Shown here in pieces: positions 46,533-55,387 of a stretch of 64,000 bases of DNA. Every line of letters starts with the position of its first letter. The stretch's first letter is position 1. A program made the translations under genes and the position numbers. The notes under the pieces were generated by a model, which did no database searches, was not told the DNA's origin, and saw only the letters and a list, made by a program, of their open reading frames with translations. The DNA is taken from positions 1 through 64,000 of the forward strand of contig CAYJPF010000001.1 of assembly GCA_964372025.1 (NCBI GenBank), written 5' to 3'. This DNA is from CAYJBP01 sp964372025 (GTDB lineage Bacteria; Bacillota; Dehalobacteriia; UBA4068).

Positions 46533-47159
46533 TTACTTCCAAATTTTGTCATAAAGCCCAACTATATTATTATCAGATAAGTTAAAATCTCCTTTATTGC
46601 TGTAATCTACTAGTATTTTAAATCTCATCTGTTTGTAATTTTTTTGCATATCCTTGTCGTCATCCCACCCCCATTTAGACACTGTAGGATTTATTTTTTC
46701 AACATAGTCGAACAGTACAATCTCAGGAACGTGTTTCTTTTTTATCATTTCGTAAGACAATCCTGTAAATTGAGCTAAAGACGGATAAGATATTGCTATC
46801 TCATCACTATTAGTGTGTTTTGCCACACATAATAAAGCCAAAGCTGTTTTTCTACAATTTGCATTGTCAAATCTTTTATTAATAATATCAATGTCTTGCT
46901 GACTAATATTTATGTCAACCTTATCGCAGAATACAAAATCATCATTTTTTACCACTAGCATTATTGCTTTATTAAGGTCAAAGTAATGCTTATGTCCATA
47001 TTTATTTTCCCATTCCTCTAATGCTTCTTTTATCTGCAATGCACTAAATCCTTTATTGTGATAATATTTTATAAGATTTAAATACGCTGAAAAGAAATAT
47101 TCTTTTTTAAATGGAGTACCATTCAGTAACTCCTCACTTCGCTGTAACTCGTTAAGCAT
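46533..47159 (-). CDS. Winged-helix-like protein
   Basis: A 208-residue protein. The middle (about residues 103-150) has CRKTALALLCVAKHTNSDEIA, then SYPSLAQFTGLSYEMIKKKHVP, which looks like the winged-helix module of replication- or partition-associated proteins. It follows the polymerase gene after a 19-base gap. A DNA-binding role is likely; replication initiation is only a guess. Confidence 0.5.
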   Translation of the reverse strand: MLNELQRSEELLNGTPFKKEYFFSAYLNLIKYYHNKGFSALQIKEALEEWENKYGHKHYFDLNKAIMLVVKNDDFVFCDKVDINISQQDIDIINKRFDNANCRKTALALLCVAKHTNSDEIAISYPSLAQFTGLSYEMIKKKHVPEIVLFDYVEKINPTVSKWGWDDDKDMQKNYKQMRFKILVDYSNKGDFNLSDNNIVGLYDKIWK

Positions 47160-47177
47160 TGAATTCTCACTTTCTTT

Positions 47178-49700
47178 TTATATTTTTTCCATATCATAAA
47201 ACCTACCTAGATATTCATATTTTCCATTTTCACTCAATGATGGAAGATAAATTTCTGATTTATTTTTACTTAGATTTTCCAATACTCCTAATGGAGCAAC
47301 TTTCCAAATAAAAGATTTATCTTTGTTAGAATATTTTTCATAACATAATTGTACGACAATATTTGCTAATTCTTTTTCGTTGGGGCATATCTCTTGGCAT
47401 CTATCTTTATATAAATCATAATAGTGTTGCCAATCGAATTTAAATCCTATAATTTCATCTTGTGTCATATCTGGATAATACAAAGATATCCAATTTTTAT
47501 ACTTGCTATGATTATTAAATTTATATTGATGTTGAGCTAATTCAGCCATTTCTTTTGTGTACTCTTGAAATACTCTTTCAATTTTTTCAACTGTTTTTTT
47601 ATTTAGAGGGATATTCTCATCTGTCATAATCTTATAATTAAAGTCTTTTATTTTTTGTTTATGTTTCACAGTATTTTTTTCCCATTTTTCAATTTCCCAG
47701 CATAGTCTATTCATATTGGTTTGAGTATTTGCAAATTCTGATAACCCTGCATAATAACTACTAGCGTACTTCATAAAATATGGCAGTGGTTTTGCGTATT
47801 TTGCTATATGTCTTGGTATGTTAAATATTACTCCAGTTTTAGCAAAATCGATTGCCTTTCCGTTTATAATACTTAAAATATCAACATATTTCAAGTATTT
47901 TTGTTTTGTTTCTTCTGACTTTGGATTTTTATTGATATAGCAAGTCGCAGTGTTTGATATTTCTCCTATCAAAGAATTTACTGTTCTTAATACCAATGCA
48001 AGTAGGTTTTCTTTATTATATTCTTCATCAAGAGCTGTAATTTTATCTTCTGTATCGATTACGATTGGGATATTCCTAGGTGCTCCCTCCTTCATAATCT
48101 CATTGTCGATAACTAAAACTAAGTCTCCATCTACGTCCGAACCATTTAGTTGTTGCAATACCAAGCTTTGCCCATTTATCATACATATATTTGATAGGTG
48201 AGAGCACCATCTTGATATATCTGAATTTTCTACAGCATTAAGTAATACGTGTTCAGATCTTGTTATATGAGGATTTCTTTCTATAAGATATTCTCCTTTA
48301 TAAGAGCCATTTAGATTATTTGTATAAAATTCATCATTATTCAAACATCCTTTAGGCTCTAATCCTCCAATATATTCCATAAACATTATTAAATCAACGC
48401 AAGATATTTTAAAAGTAGATTTAATCCACAGTTTGCCACTCTTCATTTCATTAATGTATTTTTTAAATAATGAAATTAAATATTTGCGAATACTCTCTTC
48501 TTTAAACATCTCTTCGTTCATCAACAGTGCTTTCATATAATTATTTAAAGGTTCGTGCTTTTCTTTTGTAAGCCCTAAGAAAGCATAAGAGTATAGTTTA
48601 TCTCCACCTAATATTTTCTCAATCCAAGATATACTATATTTTGCCAACTTAATAAATTTATTAAATGGAAGTTCTAAATCTTGCAATATTTGATAATTTG
48701 CACGAGTGTAAACAGGTTCTTCTTTTAAAGAAAAATTCCATTTGGCTATTCCAATGCAATGATTATATTCGTCAAATTTATTCCAATAATTCGTCCAATC
48801 TTCAAAAGTATTTTTATCTTTAAAATATTTAAAACCTTTGTACATACTCTCGGTCATAATTATCATCACGCTGTCTATCGAATGTTTCTCTCCCCAGATA
48901 TCAACTATAAACTCAACGTTTCTTTCTCTTAGAAATGTCGTATAATCCATCTCGTGAGTAACCCCTTTGATAAATGGTGCACGCCACATAATACTTGTTG
49001 GCTTAGTCTTGCTTTTTAGATGTTCTTCGACTTGATATGTTATATAAGGATGGTGGATTCCCATTCCGTCAAAAACATTAATTTCATAATCGACGACACT
49101 TTCTGAAATTCCCTTTTGCACCCATTGTTTTTCTTCTTCAGTTTCTTTATCTATATAGGTTGAATGTTCATCTATAAGATGTTTTATCTTTTGATTTTTA
49201 ATCACTTTCATATAATCTGATACAACTATAATTTTAGGCTTCCAATTTTCTATACAGTGACAAGATGATAACATCAATCCTCTATATGCAACATACTTAG
49301 ACAAAACAGTTCTATTGATTTTTAAGCCCATTGTAACACGTTCAACTAGTTGTTTTTCTATATCTTCTCTAACAAAACTTAATGTTGCTTGACGTGTCAT
49401 ACTAGCACTTCTCTCGGACATTATATATTTTTTATTATCAATATAAAATCCTTCTTTTATGAGCTTTGATAAATTTTCTAAATCACTTTTTCCACTCTTA
49501 ATATCTACAAAAACAATATATTTATTGTATCTGCAACTATCTTCAGTAATTAATCTGATTTGTCTAAATAGCAAATTGTCTTGTTGATTTATAGCATATC
49601 TATTCCTATCTTTTGTTCTTTCAAAATCAAATCTAAAATCATTATCTATAATTTGTCTATAAGTAAATTTCAAAACTTGATATAATTTAGGTGCAAACAA
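47178..49700 (-). CDS. RdRP-fold (YonO-like) single-subunit RNA polymerase
   Basis: An 840-residue protein. It has the catalytic signature GSDVDGDLVLV (about residues 518-528) of the DxDGD box of two-barrel RNA polymerases of the QDE-1/eukaryotic RdRP type, and 45 residues earlier EYLIERNPHITRSEHVL (about 467-484), which matches the conserved RNP.hp.d segment before the active site. The YonO polymerase of Bacillus phage SPbeta and the virion polymerase of crAss-like phages share this fold. It is thus likely a DNA-directed phage RNA polymerase for own genes. Identity is by motif, not by alignment. It lies near the start of the leftward operon. Confidence 0.8.
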   Translation of the reverse strand: MFAPKLYQVLKFTYRQIIDNDFRFDFERTKDRNRYAINQQDNLLFRQIRLITEDSCRYNKYIVFVDIKSGKSDLENLSKLIKEGFYIDNKKYIMSERSASMTRQATLSFVREDIEKQLVERVTMGLKINRTVLSKYVAYRGLMLSSCHCIENWKPKIIVVSDYMKVIKNQKIKHLIDEHSTYIDKETEEEKQWVQKGISESVVDYEINVFDGMGIHHPYITYQVEEHLKSKTKPTSIMWRAPFIKGVTHEMDYTTFLRERNVEFIVDIWGEKHSIDSVMIIMTESMYKGFKYFKDKNTFEDWTNYWNKFDEYNHCIGIAKWNFSLKEEPVYTRANYQILQDLELPFNKFIKLAKYSISWIEKILGGDKLYSYAFLGLTKEKHEPLNNYMKALLMNEEMFKEESIRKYLISLFKKYINEMKSGKLWIKSTFKISCVDLIMFMEYIGGLEPKGCLNNDEFYTNNLNGSYKGEYLIERNPHITRSEHVLLNAVENSDISRWCSHLSNICMINGQSLVLQQLNGSDVDGDLVLVIDNEIMKEGAPRNIPIVIDTEDKITALDEEYNKENLLALVLRTVNSLIGEISNTATCYINKNPKSEETKQKYLKYVDILSIINGKAIDFAKTGVIFNIPRHIAKYAKPLPYFMKYASSYYAGLSEFANTQTNMNRLCWEIEKWEKNTVKHKQKIKDFNYKIMTDENIPLNKKTVEKIERVFQEYTKEMAELAQHQYKFNNHSKYKNWISLYYPDMTQDEIIGFKFDWQHYYDLYKDRCQEICPNEKELANIVVQLCYEKYSNKDKSFIWKVAPLGVLENLSKNKSEIYLPSLSENGKYEYLGRFYDMEKI

Positions 49701-49702
49701 AT

Positions 49703-50251
49703 TTACATCACCCCTAGCATTTTACAAATTTTCCTCGTATTATCCACCACATCTCTCAAATTGGTTGATTTGGAAATATAATCCCATTCGTCATAATTAT
49801 CTAATAGTGTTTCACTCTTGTGCTTCTGAGCTTCTTCAGATAATTCACTCTTATAATTAAGCCTTTCTACTCTTATAGTCATAACTTTATCAGTACCAAA
49901 CTTCTCTTTGACATATTCAATTTCGTTTGGAAACCTAGTGTCTGGAATCAGGATATAATCAAAATCATCTTGAACAATTTCGATATCTTCGCAAGTTCTG
50001 CTGACGTGGAAATCTGGCTTATTTAACTTCTCTCGAATAATCTCTGTCCCTAGTAATTGCAATTTATTTCGAGCCCAATCCGTCTTGATTCCATTCCAAT
50101 TATAAAAATCAGACAATATTCTTTTAATATGTGTTGCATACCTTGTAGTTGCAACTTTTTTTCCATTTAATATCATCTGAGATGTTATAGCTTCAGCCAA
50201 CGTATCCTTTCCGTGACCTGCCTTTCCTGAAATTAAAATTATTTTTTCCAA
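49703..50251 (-). CDS. Deoxynucleoside monophosphate kinase
   Basis: A 182-residue P-loop kinase with GKAGHGKDT (residues 9-17) and DTRFPNEIEYVKEKF, the DxRFPNE motif of phage dNMP kinases (T4 gp1-like). It would phosphorylate dNMPs to raise the DNA-precursor pool. It overlaps the upstream nucleotidase gene by 13 bases. Confidence 0.8.
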   Translation of the reverse strand: MEKIILISGKAGHGKDTLAEAITSQMILNGKKVATTRYATHIKRILSDFYNWNGIKTDWARNKLQLLGTEIIREKLNKPDFHVSRTCEDIEIVQDDFDYILIPDTRFPNEIEYVKEKFGTDKVMTIRVERLNYKSELSEEAQKHKSETLLDNYDEWDYISKSTNLRDVVDNTRKICKMLGVM

Positions 50252-50844
50252 TCAACCACTTCCTTTGCATCAATTCTCATTGAATCTAAATACCTATATA
50301 TTTCTTTCCAATTACTAGCACTAATCATCATTGTCTTTGATTTCCGAATATCAGTGGTATCTCTTTCAATCTGATCGAATAATATCTTTAAAGTTGCATT
50401 TGTTGAATCTAACACATTCACATTGTCATCAATAAATATTCCATATGACATATCTATTGTTGATTTTTTCTTTTCAAAATCAGTTACTCCAATAAATTTA
50501 AATTCAAAAGGCAAATTTTCATTACACCAAATTTCTTTCAATCTTAAATTCTCTTCGTCTCCAAGTGTTGCAATATGATAGTTGTAGTATTTATTTATTT
50601 TCTTCAGCACTTTAATCATTCCTCTTTGTTTTTTTAATTTATGAAAGAAATTTTCCTTATTCATAAAATCAAGAATGTCGTCGTGTGTTAGGTTTGGGAA
50701 TATATCTGTCAAACTATATTTTCTAGTGTCTCTTACTTTGAATTTTGTTCCAAATTCTTTGTTCATCAGTTTCAATAATTGTATAGTAGAACATACTAAA
50801 ACATCATCAAAGTCTATAAATAAATCTATTTTTCTAATTTCCAA
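50239..50844 (-). CDS. HAD-family 5'(3')-deoxyribonucleotidase-like protein
   Basis: A 201-residue HAD-type phosphatase. The first motif is LFIDFDDVLV (Asp11 and Asp13). The later YGIFIDDNVNVLDS (motif with two Asp) fits the mitochondrial/phage deoxyribonucleotidase (NT5C) type. It would dephosphorylate deoxynucleotides, which could balance the neighbouring dNMP kinase. The family is likely; substrate not shown. Confidence 0.7.
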   Translation of the reverse strand: MEIRKIDLFIDFDDVLVCSTIQLLKLMNKEFGTKFKVRDTRKYSLTDIFPNLTHDDILDFMNKENFFHKLKKQRGMIKVLKKINKYYNYHIATLGDEENLRLKEIWCNENLPFEFKFIGVTDFEKKKSTIDMSYGIFIDDNVNVLDSTNATLKILFDQIERDTTDIRKSKTMMISASNWKEIYRYLDSMRIDAKEVVDWKK

Positions 50845-51389
50845 ACATCCCCTTTTTCATAATTCTCCTCGCATACTTTCATAATATATTCAATATCAAA
50901 ATTGAATTTTACTTTCTTTTTTTCTTGAGGGATGACAATTCCTCCATATTGTTTTACGTCTTCCTCATTGATACTCTTTTTCAAAGTGTCTTTCACAAAC
51001 TTTAGAAAATCAAGTATATGCAAAAAATATGTTGTCTCTTTATTTCTAAAATTAAGAAAAAACCCTGATATTGCTCCAAATTTAAATGACTCCATCAAGC
51101 CATCTATTTGATGAGCCTTTATATCTACATTCTTATTTTTCTTATCCAGAGAAAATGATAGTCTTCCATCATTTTTACTTTTGCATTCAATTGTGTATAG
51201 ATATGGAAGTCTATACATCCAAAAATCATATGGATTTTTATTTGAAAACCTAATAACAGAATTTTCTTGAGGATTGAATGACTGAGGAGGGTCTTCGATC
51301 CTCAAATAATAAATCCCTTGACATTTTTTGACGCTGTCTCTTATTTGATTCTCAAAATCTTTGCCACTATTTACACTAATAAATATCAC
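50826..51389 (-). CDS. recU: RecU-like Holliday junction resolvase
   Basis: A 187-residue protein with the RecU/PD-(D/E)XK pattern: NSGKDFENQIRDSV (N-terminal Glu), RIEDPPQSF, PYDFWMYRLPYLYTIECKS (E.K active site) and KAHQIDGLMES. It is the first gene of the leftward operon after the control region and has the promoter at 51433-51461. It probably resolves branched DNA before packaging. The cysteine of CKS and the linker to HQ are as in RecU. Confidence 0.78.
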   Translation of the reverse strand: MIFISVNSGKDFENQIRDSVKKCQGIYYLRIEDPPQSFNPQENSVIRFSNKNPYDFWMYRLPYLYTIECKSKNDGRLSFSLDKKNKNVDIKAHQIDGLMESFKFGAISGFFLNFRNKETTYFLHILDFLKFVKDTLKKSINEEDVKQYGGIVIPQEKKKVKFNFDIEYIMKVCEENYEKGDVWKLEK

Positions 51390-51432
51390 CTATCTTTCTT
51401 AAAAACTTAGAAATAACTTATAGCTTATGTTA

Positions 51433-51461
51433 ATTATAACACACCTATTGTTTCGCATCAA
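51433..51461 (-). promoter_or_regulatory. Leftward sigma-A promoter
   Basis: Minus strand: TTGATG, 17 bases, TATAAT, with an extended TGn (TGT) directly before the -10 box. It is 44 bases upstream of the resolvase start codon (51389). It shares the layout TTGA..CGAAA..TGTGTTATA with the rightward promoter at 51906. Confidence 0.85.
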
Positions 51462-51556
51462 GTATTTTTCATATTTTTCTTAATTTTTTTAATATTTATA
51501 ATTTTTTGACTATTCTACTTGTAGCTATTATTATAATATATATAATTGTTAAGTAT

Positions 51557-51841
51557 ATATATATACCACCCGTCCCCACCCCCACCCTCATATTATATTC
51601 TATACATATATAATAATCCATTACAATTATATTACAAATATATTAATATTATATTATATGTATTTACTAATAATATAATACATAGTATTATATTATTTAT
51701 ATATTAATATTACATAGTAATATTAATATAGTATTTATATGTAATATAATTGTAATATTATATTAATATATATGTAATTGATTATTATTAATAAATATAA
51801 TATAATATGAGGGTGGGGGTGGGGACGGGTGGTATATATAT
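51557..51841. repeat. 43-bp perfect inverted repeat with G-rich arms in the divergent control region
   Basis: The arms (51557-51599 and 51799-51841) are exact reverse complements. Each has a core CCACCCGTCCCCACCCCCACC or its complement, in a genome that is otherwise AT. On the plus strand the right arm has four G tracts (GGGTGGGGGTGGGGACGGG, loops 1, 1 and 2) that fit a G-quadruplex; the left arm has the same on the minus strand. The 199-base loop is nearly only A and T with further nested inverted repeats, for example ATTACAATTATATTAC and its complement. It is between the two divergent promoters and may be a replication origin or a control site. Confidence 0.9.
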
Positions 51842-51905
51842 GCTATTAAAAAACGATTGTCAATACAAAAATGAAAAATAAATAAAAAATATTTTTAAAA
51901 AAGTA

Positions 51906-51934
51906 TTGACACGAAATACAAAATGTGTTATATT
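51906..51934 (+). promoter_or_regulatory. Rightward sigma-A promoter
   Basis: TTGACA (51906-51911), 17 bases, TATATT (51929-51934), with TGT before the -10 box. It drives the early-type operon that starts with the PHP gene 42 bases further on. Confidence 0.88.
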
Positions 51935-51976
51935 TAATACATAGTTTAAAAACAAAGGATTGAAAGGAGAAATAAG

Positions 51977-52666
51977 ATGAATAAGAAAAAATTAAAATGT
52001 GATTTTCACACACATCCATTATCGCATAGATACTATCCTATGGAATGCATATATAGTGCCAAAAAAAATGAAAATGGTATGGTTATACTATCTGATGAAG
52101 ATAAGAAAAGAATAGAGGAATTTGTTCACTATTGCATAGATGAAAGAGAATTAGATGTGGTTGCAATAACTGATCACGATTTGGCAGAGAGTTCTATATA
52201 CGCAAGAGAATATGTGAAAGAGAACAATCTCCCAATTAAAATCATAATTGGAGCTGAATGCGAAATAATATTACTAGATTCATTTGCAGATGGATATGTT
52301 CATTTGCTTGTGCTTGGGCTAGAAGATATACCAGAACATCCTAGATATATGACAATAGAAGAAATGCAAAAGTTTGTAGACGATATTCAAAGAAAAAATG
52401 GATATGTAATTATGGCTCATCCAAAATATTCTGAATTTATATTTTATAATTTATGCGAATATTTAGATGGATATGAAGAGTTAAACAGAGATACTATTTC
52501 ATTTGAAATAGATAAAAATAAAGCAAGAGACAGAAAAAATTTGGAGCATCTAAGAGCATTTAAAAATTCTGATATTCATTTTTTTGGAGAAGGGCATACT
52601 CCTCTTCCAACATATTATAATGAATTAGACGAAGATGATGAGATGCTAAGAAATTTATTGTATTAA
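51977..52666 (+). CDS. PHP-domain metal-dependent phosphoesterase
   Basis: A 229-residue protein with the PHP motifs: CDFHTHPLSHRYY (residues 8-20), VVAITDHDLAE, IIIGAECE and VIMAHPKYSE. It is a small member with one domain, so likely a phosphoesterase, not a DNA polymerase PHP. It is the first gene of the rightward operon, with an AAAGGAGAAAT ribosome binding site. Confidence 0.85.
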   Translation: MNKKKLKCDFHTHPLSHRYYPMECIYSAKKNENGMVILSDEDKKRIEEFVHYCIDERELDVVAITDHDLAESSIYAREYVKENNLPIKIIIGAECEIILLDSFADGYVHLLVLGLEDIPEHPRYMTIEEMQKFVDDIQRKNGYVIMAHPKYSEFIFYNLCEYLDGYEELNRDTISFEIDKNKARDRKNLEHLRAFKNSDIHFFGEGHTPLPTYYNELDEDDEMLRNLLY

Positions 52667-52679
52667 AGGAGAATTAAAA

Positions 52680-52913
52680 ATGTTATTTTATTCAATATCA
52701 AAGCACGCAAAATTTAGGGGAATTGAAGATGAAGATTCAATTATAGCAATAAGCTGTGTTATAAAGCAAGATGAAAAAGATTTGACTGACAAAGAATTAT
52801 CTGAAAAGCATAGGGCTTGGGTTAGCAATCAATTATCAGTGCCTTTAATATACATAGTTTCATTAAGTGAAGAAGAATATCTTAAAAAATCGGAGGAAGA
52901 AGATGGAAAATAA
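52680..52913 (+). CDS. Small unknown protein
   Basis: A 77-residue protein with a good GGAG ribosome binding site. It has no motif; it begins FYSISKHAKFRGIEDEDSI and ends in an acidic tail. It overlaps the next gene by eleven bases. Confidence 0.55.
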   Translation: MLFYSISKHAKFRGIEDEDSIIAISCVIKQDEKDLTDKELSEKHRAWVSNQLSVPLIYIVSLSEEEYLKKSEEEDGK

Positions 52914-53232
52914 TTTTAAATCAGAGCATATTTGCAGAAATAAAAATACAAACAAAGGAAATAGTGTTTGCTTAAGAGTATCATCAAATAGCACATATGT
53001 AAATACCTGTTTGCTAGATGAAATTAACTATTTATATAATGAGCATAACATTGTGATTCTTGAACATTATTGTGGATATGGTTCAGGAAAAGGATCTATA
53101 AGTGTAGGCATATTAGAAGCTGAAACTATGGAAAGCTTAGGATATGAGAGAGTGATTGATGTTGTTGATACAGATGAATTTAAAACTGTAATTGCATTTG
53201 TATCTAAATCTCCATTGCCACATAAGGTATAG
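52903..53232 (+). CDS. Small unknown protein
   Basis: A 109-residue product. The start at 52903 (MENNFKSEHICRN) is chosen for its GGAGGAAGAAG site and the overlap with the previous gene; the upstream ATG at 52867 has no site. Residues such as RVSSNSTYVNTCLLDEINYL are not diagnostic. It ends before a membrane-type gene. Confidence 0.5.
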   Translation: MENNFKSEHICRNKNTNKGNSVCLRVSSNSTYVNTCLLDEINYLYNEHNIVILEHYCGYGSGKGSISVGILEAETMESLGYERVIDVVDTDEFKTVIAFVSKSPLPHKV

Positions 53233-53244
53233 AAAGGAGTTTTT

Positions 53245-53535
53245 ATGTTAACGACGTTGATATTTTTTAGTATCTTATTTGGGAGTTCATTACTTATTAG
53301 ATTTATTGGAAAAAGAATAAGTTTTCATCAACAATACCATTACGAGAGAGTATATAATGGCTTTTTAGAGAATTATGAACTATATACAACTCAAGAACTT
53401 TATGATTGGAAATATCTCCTAGAAGATGATATTGCTTTTAGAGATAAAAATCCTTATAATAGAAAAATGTTAAATTTAATAGACGATCAAATAATTAAAA
53501 TGGATTTAAAGGCAGGGGATGTTTATGAAGCTTAA
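53245..53535 (+). CDS. Small membrane-anchored protein
   Basis: A 96-residue protein whose N-terminus (LTTLIFFSILFGSSLLIRFI) is one membrane helix, followed by a charged helical part. It has an AAAGGAG ribosome binding site. It could be an early-expressed membrane factor, for example an exclusion or host-interaction protein; no family is recognised. Confidence 0.5.
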   Translation: MLTTLIFFSILFGSSLLIRFIGKRISFHQQYHYERVYNGFLENYELYTTQELYDWKYLLEDDIAFRDKNPYNRKMLNLIDDQIIKMDLKAGDVYEA

Positions 53536-53779
53536 AGATGCGATGCATAAAGTTGCAGAAGAATATTATGCTGAAGATATCTATTTTGTTGTCATCTATG
53601 ATGTATATAAAAATCAAGTTTTATTTGACGACAGCGTAGATAAAATTGACAAAAATTTCATTTTTTTGGAAAATGCAAATGTTATATCATATAGCTATTT
53701 ATACGAAACTATCTATTTCATTACCAATACAGATATTGAATTGGAAGTATTTGAAGAATACTATGATGATCACAACTAG
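53525..53779 (+). CDS. Small unknown protein
   Basis: An 84-residue protein. The ATG at 53525 is chosen because AGGGG is at the correct distance; the ATG at 53519 overlaps that site. It overlaps the previous gene. The sequence has a beta-alpha pattern with DIYFVVIYDVYKNQVLFDDS and an acidic C-terminus. Confidence 0.5.
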   Translation: MKLKDAMHKVAEEYYAEDIYFVVIYDVYKNQVLFDDSVDKIDKNFIFLENANVISYSYLYETIYFITNTDIELEVFEEYYDDHN

Positions 53780-53794
53780 AAAGTGAGGGCTTTA

Positions 53795-53881
53795 GTGAAT
53801 TACAAATCAAATATAATAGACATAACATTGTTAATTTCAGCAATTGTGTTATTAATAGTCGTTGTTTCAAAAATTTTATAG
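53795..53881 (+). CDS. Possible 28-residue membrane peptide
   Basis: Starts with GTG after GAGGG and ends directly before the next gene's ribosome binding site. It has a hydrophobic core DITLLISAIVLLIVVVSKIL, which could be a single membrane helix. It is too small for certain assignment, but its place in the densely packed row argues for a real gene. Confidence 0.4.
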   Translation: MNYKSNIIDITLLISAIVLLIVVVSKIL

Positions 53882-53897
53882 AAAGGAAATGCAAGAT

Positions 53898-54446
53898 ATG
53901 GAAACCAAAAAAATATATAAGCATCGTACATTTGATGATATAATTATTCCTGTCTATGAGACATCTACGCATATAGCATATTTAGGAAATTATGAGACAG
54001 AAACTATAGTCGTAATTGAAAAACGTAAGTGTATACCTATATCATATGAAGACTGCATAAAAGAGCTAAGTGAAAAAATGGGAAATTATGAAAATAAAAT
54101 ACAGGAAATTAATTTGCAAATTAAAAATATAGATGTTTCAGAATGTCTAAAGATGGATATTTATAATACGCTAAAAAATATTTATAATCAAGCAACATCT
54201 GTTTCAAATCTTATCCATCAATCAGATGACCCGTTCGAAGATAGTAATATAGCTGAAATATTGAAAGAAATTGATAAGATTTACAGATTTAAAAAAACAT
54301 ACAAAGATTTATGTAGAAAAAATCAGTCTTACAGCCAATTTACCAAAATATATAATTTAGAAAAGACAAAGAATACATACGAACGACATAAAGAAAACAT
54401 TGCGAGTATTGCAAACAGAGTAAATAAATATGTTATAAAGGAGTAA
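53898..54446 (+). CDS. Helical unknown protein
   Basis: A 182-residue product. The ATG at 53898 (METKKIYKHR) is preceded by AAAGGAAA at suitable spacing. The second half is helical (ENKIQEINLQIKNIDVSECL, and so on). No family is recognised. It overlaps the next gene (TAATG). Confidence 0.5.
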   Translation: METKKIYKHRTFDDIIIPVYETSTHIAYLGNYETETIVVIEKRKCIPISYEDCIKELSEKMGNYENKIQEINLQIKNIDVSECLKMDIYNTLKNIYNQATSVSNLIHQSDDPFEDSNIAEILKEIDKIYRFKKTYKDLCRKNQSYSQFTKIYNLEKTKNTYERHKENIASIANRVNKYVIKE

Positions 54447-54451
54447 TGAAT

Positions 54452-54799
54452 ATGAAACAAAATAAAAAAACAAAAGAATTGATCACTTTAATATCTGAAA
54501 ATACCGACCTCCCAATTAAATTTATGGTAAATTCAGATATTATAACTGAAGAAGGGTACTCATATTACCTCGCAGACTTAGAATCATTTAACATAGAAGA
54601 ATATACCGAATACGAAGAAACAATCCATTTTAGATCGGATATTGGAGATTTGATTGATGCTTACTATAACCAAAATGCAGATGAGATACATAGTAAACTT
54701 GGTGTTAATGATGTCAATGATAGTAAAATTGATGAATTTATAATATCTCAATTTGAAGATAAATGGACAAAAGCTATTTTAATTTGGGTAGGATTATAG
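54452..54799 (+). CDS. Small acidic unknown protein
   Basis: A 115-residue protein; start at the second of two close ATGs (54452), at better spacing from AAGGAG. The sequence FMVNSDIITEEGYSYYLADL and an acidic centre resemble short phage early proteins, but no family is named. Confidence 0.5.
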   Translation: MKQNKKTKELITLISENTDLPIKFMVNSDIITEEGYSYYLADLESFNIEEYTEYEETIHFRSDIGDLIDAYYNQNADEIHSKLGVNDVNDSKIDEFIISQFEDKWTKAILIWVGL

Positions 54800-54811
54800 G
54801 AGGAAAAATTT

Positions 54812-55117
54812 ATGGCATATTTAGACACACCTCAAACAAGGTATTTGATTTCAGATGATAATAAACCTTGCATACAATGTGGACTTAAAACTCCTTTAAT
54901 TGAAATCTACAGTGAAGCTCGGTTTTGTGGAGATAGATGTACAAGTGAATTTTGGACTGAGGCTAATAAAAAAATTAAGGAATCCGACAAAGAAGATGAA
55001 GAAGATGAAGAAGATGAAGAAGAATTTCTTGAGAAATTAGAATCTTCGGAAGTAAATGAAAAATTAGACAAAATAATTGAAGGACTTGAAAATCTGATTG
55101 AAAATATAAAAGACTAG
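54812..55117 (+). CDS. Zinc-ribbon-like small protein, last gene before a terminator
   Basis: A 101-residue protein with CIQCG and FCGDRC spaced as in zinc ribbons, followed by an acidic stretch (DKEDEEDEEDEEEF) and a helix. The C-terminal stop is inside the terminator stem. It has an AGGAGG ribosome binding site. Confidence 0.55.
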   Translation: MAYLDTPQTRYLISDDNKPCIQCGLKTPLIEIYSEARFCGDRCTSEFWTEANKKIKESDKEDEEDEEDEEEFLEKLESSEVNEKLDKIIEGLENLIENIKD

Positions 55118-55137
55118 GAATTTCCTAGTCTTTTTAA
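55110..55137 (+). terminator. Terminator of the first rightward gene set
   Basis: AAAGACTAGGAA and TTCCTAGTCTTTTT: perfect stem with T tract. The symmetrical A tract also lets it serve the minus strand, so it is possibly bidirectional. Confidence 0.85.
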
Positions 55138-55146
55138 ATAGCAATA

Positions 55147-55227
55147 TTATTTTCCTTGTCTAATTTGAGACAATGCATCTCCATAGCATCCATTTATCAT
55201 TTCGATAGTTTCAATTATGTTTCTCAT
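55147..55227 (-). CDS. Possible 26-residue leftward peptide
   Basis: Minus-strand frame with AGAAAGGAAAAAG before ATG 55227 (MRNIIETIEMINGCYG...). It ends beside the same terminator. It is isolated and short, so either a small leader peptide or chance. No family can be named. Confidence 0.3.
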   Translation of the reverse strand: MRNIIETIEMINGCYGDALSQIRQGK

Positions 55228-55387
55228 TTTCTTTTTCCTTTCTATTAAAATATTTTGATTGATTATTTATCTTTCTATATATAGTATACAACATTGATTG
55301 CTTTAAAATATCGTTCATTGTATATGAATATTGATATCTTCGTATGTGTATTTTATCTAAGGAGTTCAAGAAAAGATACTTGTGTGT

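Noticed and set aside
51600..51798. Possible CRISPR-like array in the AT-rich loop
   Set aside because: The repeats are nested inverted A/T sequences without regular spacers, so no array.
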